Shown: positions 6,241 to 13,907 of the stretch, piece after piece
Layout of the letters: the number at the start of each line of letters is the position of its first letter
Numbering within the stretch: position 1 is the first letter of the stretch
The notes under the pieces: generated by a model
The model's input: only the letters and a program-made list of their open reading frames with translations
The model's database searches: none
Told to the model about the DNA's origin: nothing
Assembly (NCBI GenBank): GCA_903953455.1
Contig: CAJBJW010000094.1
Coordinates: forward strand, 1-19,721
Direction of reading: 5' to 3'
Source: an uncultured Pseudomonadota bacterium
GTDB taxonomy: Bacteria > Pseudomonadota > Gammaproteobacteria > Methylococcales > Methylomonadaceae
Length of the DNA stretch: 19,721 bases
Program-made: the position numbers and the translations under genes

Positions 6241-6258
6241 ATGTCATCATGCTGTCAA
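6241..6258 (+). promoter_or_regulatory. putative Pho box E with TATACT
   Basis: ATGTCAT-CATG-CTGTCAA: both half-sites keep TGTCA, 11 bp apart, the best direct-repeat copy in the window. Exactly 10 bp downstream is TATACT (6269-6274; 5 of 6 to the -10 consensus). Transcription would start near 6281, inside the longest frame of the next gene, which argues that translation begins at ATG 6284 or 6293 rather than 6260. Confidence 0.6.
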
Positions 6259-6259
6259 A

Positions 6260-7813
6260 ATGGCTGTGTATACTTATTTGACTATGAAAAAAATGAAACC
6301 CAAAAAACACAAATTACGCTTACGGCATTTAACGCTTGATGACTATGAACATCTCGCGGTGCTGATGGAACACGTTTACGACAATCTCGGTGGTGCGTGG
6401 AAAAAAGAGCAATATGTTTCACAAATCACACGTTTCCAGCAAGGGCAAATTGTCATTGAAGATAATGGCATTTTGGTTGCTGCTGCACTGAGTATGGTTG
6501 TCGATTACAACCGTTTTGGCGATGTCCATACCTATGCGCAAATCACAGGTGAAGGCTACTTGACCAATCACGATTCTGAAGGCGATACGCTTTATGGTGT
6601 CGATATCTTCGTTCACCCTAAATACCGTGGACTTCGTCTTGGACGAAGACTGTACGATGCACGTAAAGAATTGTGTCGTAATTTAAATTTACGTCGATTT
6701 ATTGCTGGCGGGCGCATTCCCGGTTACGGCAAATATGCCGACAATTTAACGCCTGTTCGCTACATTGAAGAAGTTAAAAACCGTGAAATTTACGACCCCG
6801 TCCTGTCATTTCAACTCGCTAACGGTTTTCATGTCCGTAAATTACTCACCAATTATTTGCCCATAGACAAAGAGTCGCGCGGTTTTGCTACATTGCTTGA
6901 ATGGGTCAATTTAGATTACGTCGATGTAAAACCCAATATTGGTGGAGCGAAAAATATTGTCCGCCTAGGTGTTGTTCAATGGCAAATGCGAACACTCACC
7001 AGTGTAGATGAGCTCTTAAAACACGCAGAATTTTTTATTGATGCACTTGCTGGCTATAACGCGGATTTTGTTCTCTTTCCTGAATACATGAGCGCACCGC
7101 TAATGGGATTGTTTAACGACAAACATCCACCCGATGCGATTCGAGCTTTAGCCGGATTTAGTCGGGATATTCGCAACGGACTGCTTGAAATGGCCATGTC
7201 GTATAACGTCAATATTATTGCCGGATCATTGCCTGAATACAGTAATCATGAACTTTACAATGTGTCATGGCTACTGCGTCGTGATGGTACATTTGAAGCA
7301 CAATATAAAATTCATGTCACTAGTGATGAAGTGAGTTGCTGGGGCGTTAAAGGGGGAGATGCGCTAAAAGTATTTGATACAGATTGTGGCAAAATTGCCG
7401 TTTTAGTTTGTTTTGATTCCGAATTTCCCGAACTCGCGCGTTTAGCGGTAATGCAAGGTGCTAAAATTTTATTTGTGCCTTTTTGGACAGATACTAAGAA
7501 TGCGTATTTGCGTGTGCGCTGCTGCTCTCAAGCCAGAGCGATAGAAAATGAATGTTTTGTTGCGATTACTGGCAGTGTCGGAAATTTACCGCACGCAGAA
7601 AATATGGACATTCAATACGCACAAGCCGCTATTTTCAGCCCAAGTGATTTTTCGTTTCCACATGATGCGCTACTCGCTGAAGCGACCCCTAATACAGAAA
7701 TGACATTGATTGCCGATGTAAATTTAGATTTACTCAAACAAGTGCGCTCGCGTGGTGCTGCACAAAACTTACTGCGTCGTCGTGAGGATTTATATCAATT
7801 GAATTGGATCTAA
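6260..7813 (+). CDS. GNAT acetyltransferase - nitrilase (carbon-nitrogen hydrolase) fusion
   Basis: A 517-aa two-domain protein. Residues about 18-200 form a GNAT N-acyltransferase domain, with the acyl-CoA pyrophosphate loop RGLRLGRRLY at 123-132 after VHPKY. Residues about 230-510 form a nitrilase-superfamily amidase with an intact Glu-Lys-Cys triad: Glu275 in LFPEYMS, Lys350 in QYKIHVT and Cys384 in VLVCFDSEFPE. Such fusions are found in many bacteria, but I know of no established substrate. The frame opens at 6260, but no Shine-Dalgarno is present and a Pho-type promoter overlaps this ATG; starts at 6284 (nearly leaderless) or 6293 leave both domains intact. Divergent from the glycosyltransferase. 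The nitrilase fold also includes N-acyltransferases such as Lnt, so a role in making aminolipids under phosphate stress is conceivable, but this is only inference. Confidence 0.88.
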   Translation: MAVYTYLTMKKMKPKKHKLRLRHLTLDDYEHLAVLMEHVYDNLGGAWKKEQYVSQITRFQQGQIVIEDNGILVAAALSMVVDYNRFGDVHTYAQITGEGYLTNHDSEGDTLYGVDIFVHPKYRGLRLGRRLYDARKELCRNLNLRRFIAGGRIPGYGKYADNLTPVRYIEEVKNREIYDPVLSFQLANGFHVRKLLTNYLPIDKESRGFATLLEWVNLDYVDVKPNIGGAKNIVRLGVVQWQMRTLTSVDELLKHAEFFIDALAGYNADFVLFPEYMSAPLMGLFNDKHPPDAIRALAGFSRDIRNGLLEMAMSYNVNIIAGSLPEYSNHELYNVSWLLRRDGTFEAQYKIHVTSDEVSCWGVKGGDALKVFDTDCGKIAVLVCFDSEFPELARLAVMQGAKILFVPFWTDTKNAYLRVRCCSQARAIENECFVAITGSVGNLPHAENMDIQYAQAAIFSPSDFSFPHDALLAEATPNTEMTLIADVNLDLLKQVRSRGAAQNLLRRREDLYQLNWI

Positions 7814-7828
7814 TGGATATAAAAGCAG

Positions 7829-8065
7829 CTATATTCTCAAATTGTTAACTATATCAATTAAACACATTGACATCCTCGTTTCAAAAATCATAAAAGGGTA
7901 AATGAATTTATTTTCTGTTTGCCCTTCATATTCATCATCTTTAAACAAATCCTCTCTACTATTAACGCGTTTAATTATTGAAAATAAATAAAACGTAAGC
8001 AAACCCGCTTTTTTAGTTGTGCCACTGCCCAAAATCGCGTATTTTCTTTTAGAATACAGCATCAT
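7829..8065 (-). CDS. doubtful 78-aa ORF between fusion gene and surE
   Basis: The only frame of note in the 294-bp gap, on the minus strand. It begins with two Met and encodes a basic N-terminal part with a modest hydrophobic segment (GLLTFYLFSII) and a charged middle. I recognise no family. A weak AAGG lies about 9 nt before the start. It covers the region where the surE promoter should be, which counts against a real gene. It could equally be decayed coding sequence or chance. Confidence 0.2.
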   Translation of the reverse strand: MMLYSKRKYAILGSGTTKKAGLLTFYLFSIIKRVNSREDLFKDDEYEGQTENKFIYPFMIFETRMSMCLIDIVNNLRI

Positions 8066-8107
8066 TGTTTTTGCCTTTTATGCAAAGACAACTTCAGGAG
8101 AATTTTC

Positions 8108-8860
8108 ATGCACATTTTAGTAAGTAATGATGACGGCTATTTAGCAGAAGGCTTAGTTGCCCTAGCCGCTGCGTTAAGTGAGCACGCCACCATTTCTGTT
8201 GTTGCGCCCGATAAAAATCGCAGTGCAGCGAGTAATTCCTTAACCTTAGATATGCCTCTGCGCGCCACCTTAGCGCATAATGGTTTTATGAAAGTCGATG
8301 GAACACCAACTGATTGTGTACATTTAGCCATTACGGGATTACTTGAGCAGGAGCCTAATATGGTCTTTGCAGGGATTAATCACGGTGCAAATTTAGGTGA
8401 CGATGTACTCTATTCAGGTACCGTTGCAGCAGCGACAGAAGGAAGATTTCTAGGTTTACCTGCCGTTGCTATGTCACTTGTAGGTGATCACCCTTCGCAT
8501 TTTGATACAGCGGCGCAAGTGGCTGTCATTTTACTCAAAGAAATTATCGCAAGTCCGCTACCTGATAACACCATTTTAAACGTCAACGTTCCCGATGTGC
8601 CTTTTAGCGAATTGAAAGGCTTTAAAGCGTGCCGTTTGGGTCAGCGCCATAAATCAGAACCTATTATTTTAAGTGAAGATCAACGCGGACGTCGTATATA
8701 TTGGGTTGGTGCTGCGGGCGCTGAGCAAGATGCAGGCGAAGGAACTGATTTTCATGCCATTAATAACGGTTATGTGTCTGTCACCCCCCTTCAACTGGAT
8801 TTGACTTGGTATGAGCGTATCGAAACTTTATCGAACTGGTTACCCAAGGCAATCCTATGA
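8108..8860 (+). CDS. surE: 5'/3'-nucleotidase SurE
   Basis: A 250-aa protein of normal SurE length. The metal-binding N-terminus MHILVSNDDG carries Asp8 and Asp9; APDKNRSAASNSLTL supplies Ser38; AGINHGANLGDDVLYSGTVA carries the conserved Asn and the SGTVAAA signature. SurE is a cytoplasmic metal-dependent phosphatase that hydrolyses 5'- and 3'-nucleoside monophosphates and short polyphosphates, and is associated with stationary-phase survival. AGGAGA lies 6 nt before the ATG. The stop overlaps the pcm start by 4 bp (ATGA), indicating translational coupling and one operon with pcm, yqaA and probably the downstream c-di-GMP enzyme. Confidence 0.97.
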   Translation: MHILVSNDDGYLAEGLVALAAALSEHATISVVAPDKNRSAASNSLTLDMPLRATLAHNGFMKVDGTPTDCVHLAITGLLEQEPNMVFAGINHGANLGDDVLYSGTVAAATEGRFLGLPAVAMSLVGDHPSHFDTAAQVAVILLKEIIASPLPDNTILNVNVPDVPFSELKGFKACRLGQRHKSEPIILSEDQRGRRIYWVGAAGAEQDAGEGTDFHAINNGYVSVTPLQLDLTWYERIETLSNWLPKAIL

Positions 8861-9528
8861 TGCAACGCCATCTTCAAGGCGTAGGCATGACCTCGCAACG
8901 CACACGCGATCGCATGATCCACCGATTATCCGAGCAAGGCATTATAGATGAACGTATTTTAACTATTATGCGCACCACACCGCGTCATATTTTCATTGAT
9001 GAAGCACTCGCTTCACGCGCTTATGAAGATACCGCTTTGCCCATTGGCTACTATCAAACCATCTCGCAACCCTATATTGTGGCGAGAATGACTGAATTAT
9101 TGTTTGAAAATAAACCAACGATGAGCAATGTACTTGAAATTGGAACTGGGTGTGGTTATCAAACAGCGATTTTGGCGCAATTAGCTGATAGTGTGTATTC
9201 AGTCGAGCGACTGTTACCACTTCAGAAAAAGGCAAAAGCACATACGGAACTTTTAAAGTTAAGAAACATTCGCTATCTGCACAGTGATGGCGGTTGGGGA
9301 TGGGAAGACTATGCACCTTATGACGGTATTTTGGTGGCAGCAGCGCCTAATGACATTCCTCAAGCACTACTAGAACAATTAGTCGTGGGTGGCGTCATGG
9401 TAATTCCTGTGGCTAACCAAGAAGACGGAACGCAAGCATTGAAACGTATCACACGCACTGAAAGCAGTTTTCAAATCGAAGAAGTTGAACCTGTGAGTTT
9501 TGTACCTTTTTTATCTGGGAAAGAGTAA
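8857..9528 (+). CDS. pcm: protein-L-isoaspartate O-methyltransferase Pcm
   Basis: A 223-aa class I SAM methyltransferase. The GMTSQRTRDRMIHRLSEQGI segment near the start is typical of gammaproteobacterial Pcm. ALPIGYYQTISQPYIVARM (substrate/SAM region) is followed by motif I VLEIGTGCGYQTAILAQL near residues 90-107. It methylates isoaspartyl residues in aged proteins to start their repair. The ATG at 8857 overlaps the surE stop; ATG 8860 or the Met at residue 11 are alternative starts, with the overlap favouring the first. Two bases separate its stop from yqaA. The surE-pcm pairing is a widely conserved stationary-phase survival module. Confidence 0.96.
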   Translation: MMQRHLQGVGMTSQRTRDRMIHRLSEQGIIDERILTIMRTTPRHIFIDEALASRAYEDTALPIGYYQTISQPYIVARMTELLFENKPTMSNVLEIGTGCGYQTAILAQLADSVYSVERLLPLQKKAKAHTELLKLRNIRYLHSDGGWGWEDYAPYDGILVAAAPNDIPQALLEQLVVGGVMVIPVANQEDGTQALKRITRTESSFQIEEVEPVSFVPFLSGKE

Positions 9529-9530
9529 CT

Positions 9531-10109
9531 ATGTTTCAATCACTTTATGACAAAACCTTGAGCTGGGCTCAGCACAAACACGCAAAGCGCTATTTAAGCC
9601 TGATCAGTTTTGCTGACTCTTCAGTTTGCCCCATTTCCCCTCTTGTGATGCTTGTCCCAATGGCACTCGCGCAACCCAATAAAGCGTATTCTTTTGCGCT
9701 ACGCACTACGCTCTTTTCTGCATTAGGCGCAATCCTTGGCTACTGCATTGGCTATTTTTTATTTGAAGCCATCTCACCTTGGCTTGAAACAACGCATTAC
9801 TGGGAAAACTACCTCTCTGCCAAAAGTTGGGTAGATGAATGGGGCGTTTGGGCCGTGTTAATTGGCGGTTTTTTGCCGATTCCCTATAAAATATTCACTA
9901 TTGCAGCCGGTTCTGTGAGCATGAGCTTGCCGCTTTTCCTACTGATATCAACACTTGGTCGAGGAGCACGATTTTGTTTTGTCGCTTTTCTGTTAAAAAT
10001 TGGTGGAGAGAAACTCGAAACACGATTGCGTCATTATATTAATGAAATTGTATGGGGGGTGGTTGGACTTTTATTGCTTTTTGGTTTATATCATTTTTTA
10101 AAAGGGTAA
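9531..10109 (+). CDS. yqaA: YqaA family membrane protein (DedA/VTT-like)
   Basis: A 192-aa integral membrane protein. ADSSVCPISPLVMLVPMALA near residues 28-47 and GGFLPIPYKIFTIAAGSVSM near 112-131 are the two re-entrant-like conserved segments of the YqaA/DedA-like group, followed by LGRGARF and a C-terminal hydrophobic span (about 170-188). Related VTT/DedA proteins act in lipid transbilayer movement and proton-dependent membrane physiology; the specific job of YqaA is not established. It begins 2 bp after the pcm stop, with GGGAAAGAG before it, so it is cotranscribed. YqaA following surE-pcm is a known gammaproteobacterial arrangement. Confidence 0.9.
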   Translation: MFQSLYDKTLSWAQHKHAKRYLSLISFADSSVCPISPLVMLVPMALAQPNKAYSFALRTTLFSALGAILGYCIGYFLFEAISPWLETTHYWENYLSAKSWVDEWGVWAVLIGGFLPIPYKIFTIAAGSVSMSLPLFLLISTLGRGARFCFVAFLLKIGGEKLETRLRHYINEIVWGVVGLLLLFGLYHFLKG

Positions 10110-10116
10110 AAATGAA

Positions 10117-13100
10117 ATGAAACGTTTTTTTTCACTAGCAATCACGTTAATGAATCAGCTTACGTATCCACAAAAATTTGTCATATTACTGCTGATTTAT
10201 CTGCCCGCTGCTGGCGTTATGTTTTTTAGTTTAAACGCGAATTTCTCGGAAACAATTCAAACCACACAACTTGAACTTCAAGGCGTCAGCCTCATCAAAC
10301 CCCTGACGCAAACTATGCAACATATTCATCAACACCTAAGTACCACCACGCTGGTACATGATGATTTTATGCAGCAAGAAGAAATTAGAATTGAAAAAGA
10401 CTTGGCGGGGAAAATTGCGCTTATCGAAAAGCATCTCCCAAATGATTCCCTTCTCAATCAAGGTGGTATGCAAATCAATAAAGAATGGCGCAACTTAAAA
10501 TCGCATTGGTATGGTCTATCGACTAAAACAGACAAATGGTCAATCAATCAAAATTTTGCTGCGCATGTTCAACTGCTCGATAAATCGCAGCAATTCAAAG
10601 AGAACGTCGCAGACTATTACAATTTAACCTTTGAAACTGACAAAACCACCCATTACCTGACCGATATAATTATCAATAAATTGCCTGATGTAGTAGAAAA
10701 ACTCGAACAACTTCAAGCACTCAGTGCAGGGGCGCTCATCGCACAACAGCTCACAACTACCCAAGAAAATGACATTTTAGTGTCAATGGCTAAATTAACA
10801 CAAAGTGTAAAATCGCTAGATTTAAATTTCGACAAAATCGGACAAATCAACACCTTGCCACAAACTATGATGTCAGGCATAGCCAAAGACATTCTAAAAT
10901 GCACTATTCAAATTTCAAACGTCGTGCAAAGTGACATTTTATCCAAAAAATTCCAACTATCCCCAAACGATTTTTATGCACTCAACACACAAGTAATCGA
11001 CAAAATCTATTCAAAAAACCATGAAACACTGTTGCCCACACTAGAATCATTACTTGAAAAACGTATTGCAGACACCCAAAAATGGCGCCTGTTAACAATT
11101 GGCATGGCGTGTGTCTTGTTTTTCATTGCGCAATATTTTTTCATCGGTATTTATTTTGCCACGATGGAAAGTATTCGCTCACTTGTAAAATCAGCGCATC
11201 GCTTTGCTGATGGTGACATGTCCGAACGGATTACACTCAAAACAGAAGATGAATTGCGTCTAGTTGCCGAAAACTTCAATGAAATGGCAGCCAGTTTTCA
11301 ATATTTATTAGCCCTTTCTAATGAAAATCAACAACAATTAAACAAAAGCGAACAAAATCTACGCACCTTAATTAAAACCATTCCCGACTTAATATGGCTA
11401 AAAGATAAAGAAGGCGCCTATATCACTTGCAACACGACCTTCGAAGCCTATATGGGACTTGGCGAAAGTGAAATTATAGGAAAAACAGATTATGATTTTT
11501 TCGATCACTCGCTTGCTGACATCTTTTCTACGCATGATAAATCCATTATGCAATCAGGCAAGGTGAGTATTACCGAAAACAGTGTCTCGTTTAAAAGTGA
11601 TAATCATCATGGCTATTTAGAAACTATCAAAACGCCTTTGCGCGACTTAGAAGGCAACATTGTTGGTGTATTAGGGATTGCTCGGGATATTAGTCGTCGC
11701 AAAAAATACGAAAATGAATTGCGTAAGTTTTCACTCGCCGTTGAACAAAATCCCTGTGCGATTATGATTACCGATTTAGAAGCCAATATTGAATACGCTA
11801 ATGCCGCGTATATTGGCAATAGTGGATACACCAAAGATGAAATCATCGGTAATAAGTCCACTATTTTAAAATCCGGCAAAAATGAACCCGACACCATTAA
11901 AAATCTGTGGGACACCATTTTAAAAGGGGGAACATGGAAAGGTGAACTTATTAACCGTCGTAAAGATGGTACTGAATATATTGATTTAACGCTCATCTCT
12001 CCAGTTCGCCAACCAAATGGTGAAATCAGTCATTATCTTGCCATCAAAGAAGACATAACTGAGCGTAAAATTATTGAAGAAGAAAACCGAAACCTCGCGT
12101 TTTTAGATCCACTCACCGGTTTATCCAATCGCCGTAAGTTACTTGAACGCCTAAAACACACACTCGCGCGCTGTCAGCGTGAAAACACACAAATTGCGGT
12201 ACTGATGCTCGATTTAGACCGCTTTAAAGCCGTCAACGATACACTTGGGCATTTAGCGGGCGATGAGCTTCTCAAGCAAGTGTCACAGCGTATTACGGAT
12301 CGACTGAGAACTACTGACATGGTCGCGCGTATGGGGGGTGATGAATTTGTTGTGTTACTTGAAGATATCACCCATGAAGAAGACGCTGCGCGTATCGCCA
12401 CTGAAATTGTCATTGATCTCACCCTGCCTTTCCAACTTGGAAAAAATCATGATGTTCGCATCGGTGCAAGTATTGGCATTGCGCTATACCCTCAACATGG
12501 CAACACCTCCGCGGCGTTAATGGACAACGCTGACATCGCCCTTTACCAAGCCAAAGACAATGGCCGTGGCTGTTTTGCGTATTTTTCTGAAAGCTTAACA
12601 CTCGCGGCACGTGAGCGTTTAGATTTGGAATCGCGTCTGCGTCGCGGAATTGAACAGGGTGAACTTCGCGTATTCTATCAAGCGCAAGTAGATATGATTA
12701 GCGGTGAAATCATTGGCGCAGAAGCACTTGTTCGCTGGCAAGAACCCAATGAAGGCTTAATTCCTCCCTATAAATTTATCCGTATTGCTGAAGAAACGGG
12801 ACTCATTATGCGCATTGGTGAATGGGTGCTCCGCGAGGTCTGTCGCCAAGGCAAAGAATGGCTAGATGCAGGGTTTGCACCCATTCGCTTGGCTGTTAAT
12901 GTTTCACCCGCGCAATTTAAACATTGCGATATGCTTGAGCTGATTACGTCCGTGCTAAACGAAACCCATTATCCTGCAGAACAGTTAGAAATTGAATTAA
13001 CAGAAAGTGGTTTGATGGAACATCAAGAAGTAGTGATCGATATTCTCGGAAAATTGCGTGATCTTGGCATCCATTTAGCCATTGATGATTTTGGCACCGG

Positions 13101-13398
13101 CTACTCGTCACTAGCGTATTTAAAACGCTTCCCGATGAATGTGCTAAAAATTGATAAAAGTTTTATCGACGACATCCCTTACTCGGCTGACGATATGGCC
13201 ATTACATCGGCGATTATTTCAATGGGGCAAACGCTCGGCTTTAAAGTCTTAGCTGAAGGCGTAGAAACACCCGAGCAACTCGCATTTCTCTCGCAAAAAG
13301 GCTGCGATATCTATCAAGGCTACATTACCAGCAAACCCGTTCCAGCAGATAAATTTTTACAATTCAGGCTGGATGCAATGAAAAAGCATTCTGCTTAA
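10117..13398 (+). CDS. membrane PAS-GGDEF-EAL c-di-GMP cyclase/phosphodiesterase
   Basis: A 1093-aa inner-membrane sensor. TM1 spans about residues 19-41, followed by a roughly 280-residue periplasmic helical domain and TM2 at about 325-347. Next come HAMP (about 348-400), PAS 1 (about 415-530, with LIWLKDKEGAYITCN), PAS 2 (about 540-660), GGDEF (about 665-830) and EAL (about 845-1085). The cyclase site GGDEF is intact at 740-744, with the product-inhibition I-site RTTD placed exactly five residues before the MGGDEF turn. The phosphodiesterase domain keeps EALVRW (869-874), NVSPAQF, ELTES, DDFGTGYSS, KIDKSF and EGVET, so both activities look possible. It starts 7 bp after yqaA with AAAGGG upstream, so is probably the last gene of the surE operon. 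The signal sensed is unknown. An 11-bp hairpin follows the stop. Confidence 0.95.
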   Translation: MKRFFSLAITLMNQLTYPQKFVILLLIYLPAAGVMFFSLNANFSETIQTTQLELQGVSLIKPLTQTMQHIHQHLSTTTLVHDDFMQQEEIRIEKDLAGKIALIEKHLPNDSLLNQGGMQINKEWRNLKSHWYGLSTKTDKWSINQNFAAHVQLLDKSQQFKENVADYYNLTFETDKTTHYLTDIIINKLPDVVEKLEQLQALSAGALIAQQLTTTQENDILVSMAKLTQSVKSLDLNFDKIGQINTLPQTMMSGIAKDILKCTIQISNVVQSDILSKKFQLSPNDFYALNTQVIDKIYSKNHETLLPTLESLLEKRIADTQKWRLLTIGMACVLFFIAQYFFIGIYFATMESIRSLVKSAHRFADGDMSERITLKTEDELRLVAENFNEMAASFQYLLALSNENQQQLNKSEQNLRTLIKTIPDLIWLKDKEGAYITCNTTFEAYMGLGESEIIGKTDYDFFDHSLADIFSTHDKSIMQSGKVSITENSVSFKSDNHHGYLETIKTPLRDLEGNIVGVLGIARDISRRKKYENELRKFSLAVEQNPCAIMITDLEANIEYANAAYIGNSGYTKDEIIGNKSTILKSGKNEPDTIKNLWDTILKGGTWKGELINRRKDGTEYIDLTLISPVRQPNGEISHYLAIKEDITERKIIEEENRNLAFLDPLTGLSNRRKLLERLKHTLARCQRENTQIAVLMLDLDRFKAVNDTLGHLAGDELLKQVSQRITDRLRTTDMVARMGGDEFVVLLEDITHEEDAARIATEIVIDLTLPFQLGKNHDVRIGASIGIALYPQHGNTSAALMDNADIALYQAKDNGRGCFAYFSESLTLAARERLDLESRLRRGIEQGELRVFYQAQVDMISGEIIGAEALVRWQEPNEGLIPPYKFIRIAEETGLIMRIGEWVLREVCRQGKEWLDAGFAPIRLAVNVSPAQFKHCDMLELITSVLNETHYPAEQLEIELTESGLMEHQEVVIDILGKLRDLGIHLAIDDFGTGYSSLAYLKRFPMNVLKIDKSFIDDIPYSADDMAITSAIISMGQTLGFKVLAEGVETPEQLAFLSQKGCDIYQGYITSKPVPADKFLQFRLDAMKKHSA

Positions 13399-13408
13399 TA
13401 TCCACAGT

Positions 13409-13445
13409 TCTTGAGTGTGCAAATCAAATTCATACACACTCAAGA
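13409..13445 (+). terminator. 11-bp stem-loop after c-di-GMP gene, no T-run
   Basis: TCTTGAGTGTG pairs perfectly with CACACTCAAGA around a 15-nt loop, starting 11 bp after the stop codon at 13398. The position suggests transcript 3-prime-end processing or Rho-assisted termination. There is no U-tract after it, so a simple intrinsic terminator is not supported. Confidence 0.4.
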
Positions 13446-13859
13446 TAAACTCATCTCGTTATCCTCAACATCGATTTAAACGATTTAAAACGCAAATATT
13501 GCCGACAACATGAAAAAAAAATGGTTTTTTAATCGTTTTTCTTCATTTTTTATGCAATTTTCCTCATAAAACTGCAGATAATCCCCACCACATGAGTAAA
13601 AACCTCTATATCCATCATTAGAAGGATATAACCCATTTGACCTTGTGGCATAAAATCAAAAAACAATTATGATTTAGGTTTGTTTGTTGTTTGGTTTTCT
13701 CAACCAAAAATTAAAAAAGTTGCCTAGATTTTATATTTTTTATTGGATTTATAATCTCTCGCTTACATCACTACGGCTTTTAATACCCACAATAAAAAAT
13801 TAAGTATCTTTGGTATTGAAATGCTAAATACGATAGAAACTACATAACCCAATCATAAT

Positions 13860-13881
13860 TGTTAATCGTTTTTTATTAACA
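13860..13881. promoter_or_regulatory. inverted repeat upstream of BLUF gene, operator-like
   Basis: TGTTAAT (13860-13866) and ATTAACA (13875-13881) are perfect 7-bp arms separated by CGTTTTTT, 26 bp before the BLUF ATG. The position fits an operator, perhaps for the neighbouring XRE-type regulator, but nothing identifies the binding protein and the arms are AT-rich. Confidence 0.3.
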
Positions 13882-13907
13882 GTCTTTCTATAACAATCGA
13901 TTAAATA

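Larger units (their letters stand above)
13399..13907. other. 509-bp non-coding gap before the BLUF gene
   Basis: No credible gene. It contains an 11-bp stem-loop just after the c-di-GMP gene (13409-13445), a TTTGGTT/AACCAAA hairpin (13690-13708), an isolated TATAAT (13750-13755) without a good -35, and an inverted repeat TGTTAAT/ATTAACA (13860-13881) 26 bp before the BLUF start. The DNA is strongly AT-rich with long T and A runs. Confidence 0.5.

Noticed and set aside
7867..7884. TTGACAT-CCTC-GTTTCAA as another Pho box before surE
   Set aside because: The second half-site is poor and no -10-like hexamer follows at 10-11 bp.
8993..9316. 107-aa minus-strand frame inside pcm
   Set aside because: It lies wholly antisense to a clearly conserved gene and has no family character; a shadow frame. 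The same applies to the other antisense and out-of-frame ORFs inside the sensor, ubiG, ompA, lipoprotein and glycosyltransferase genes.
13511..13570. 19-codon frame in the gap after the c-di-GMP gene
   Set aside because: Composed almost only of Lys, Phe and Ser from A and T runs, without a ribosome binding site.
13690..13708. TTTGGTT/AACCAAA hairpin as a terminator
   Set aside because: No T-run follows on either strand, and it is almost 300 bp past the nearest gene end.
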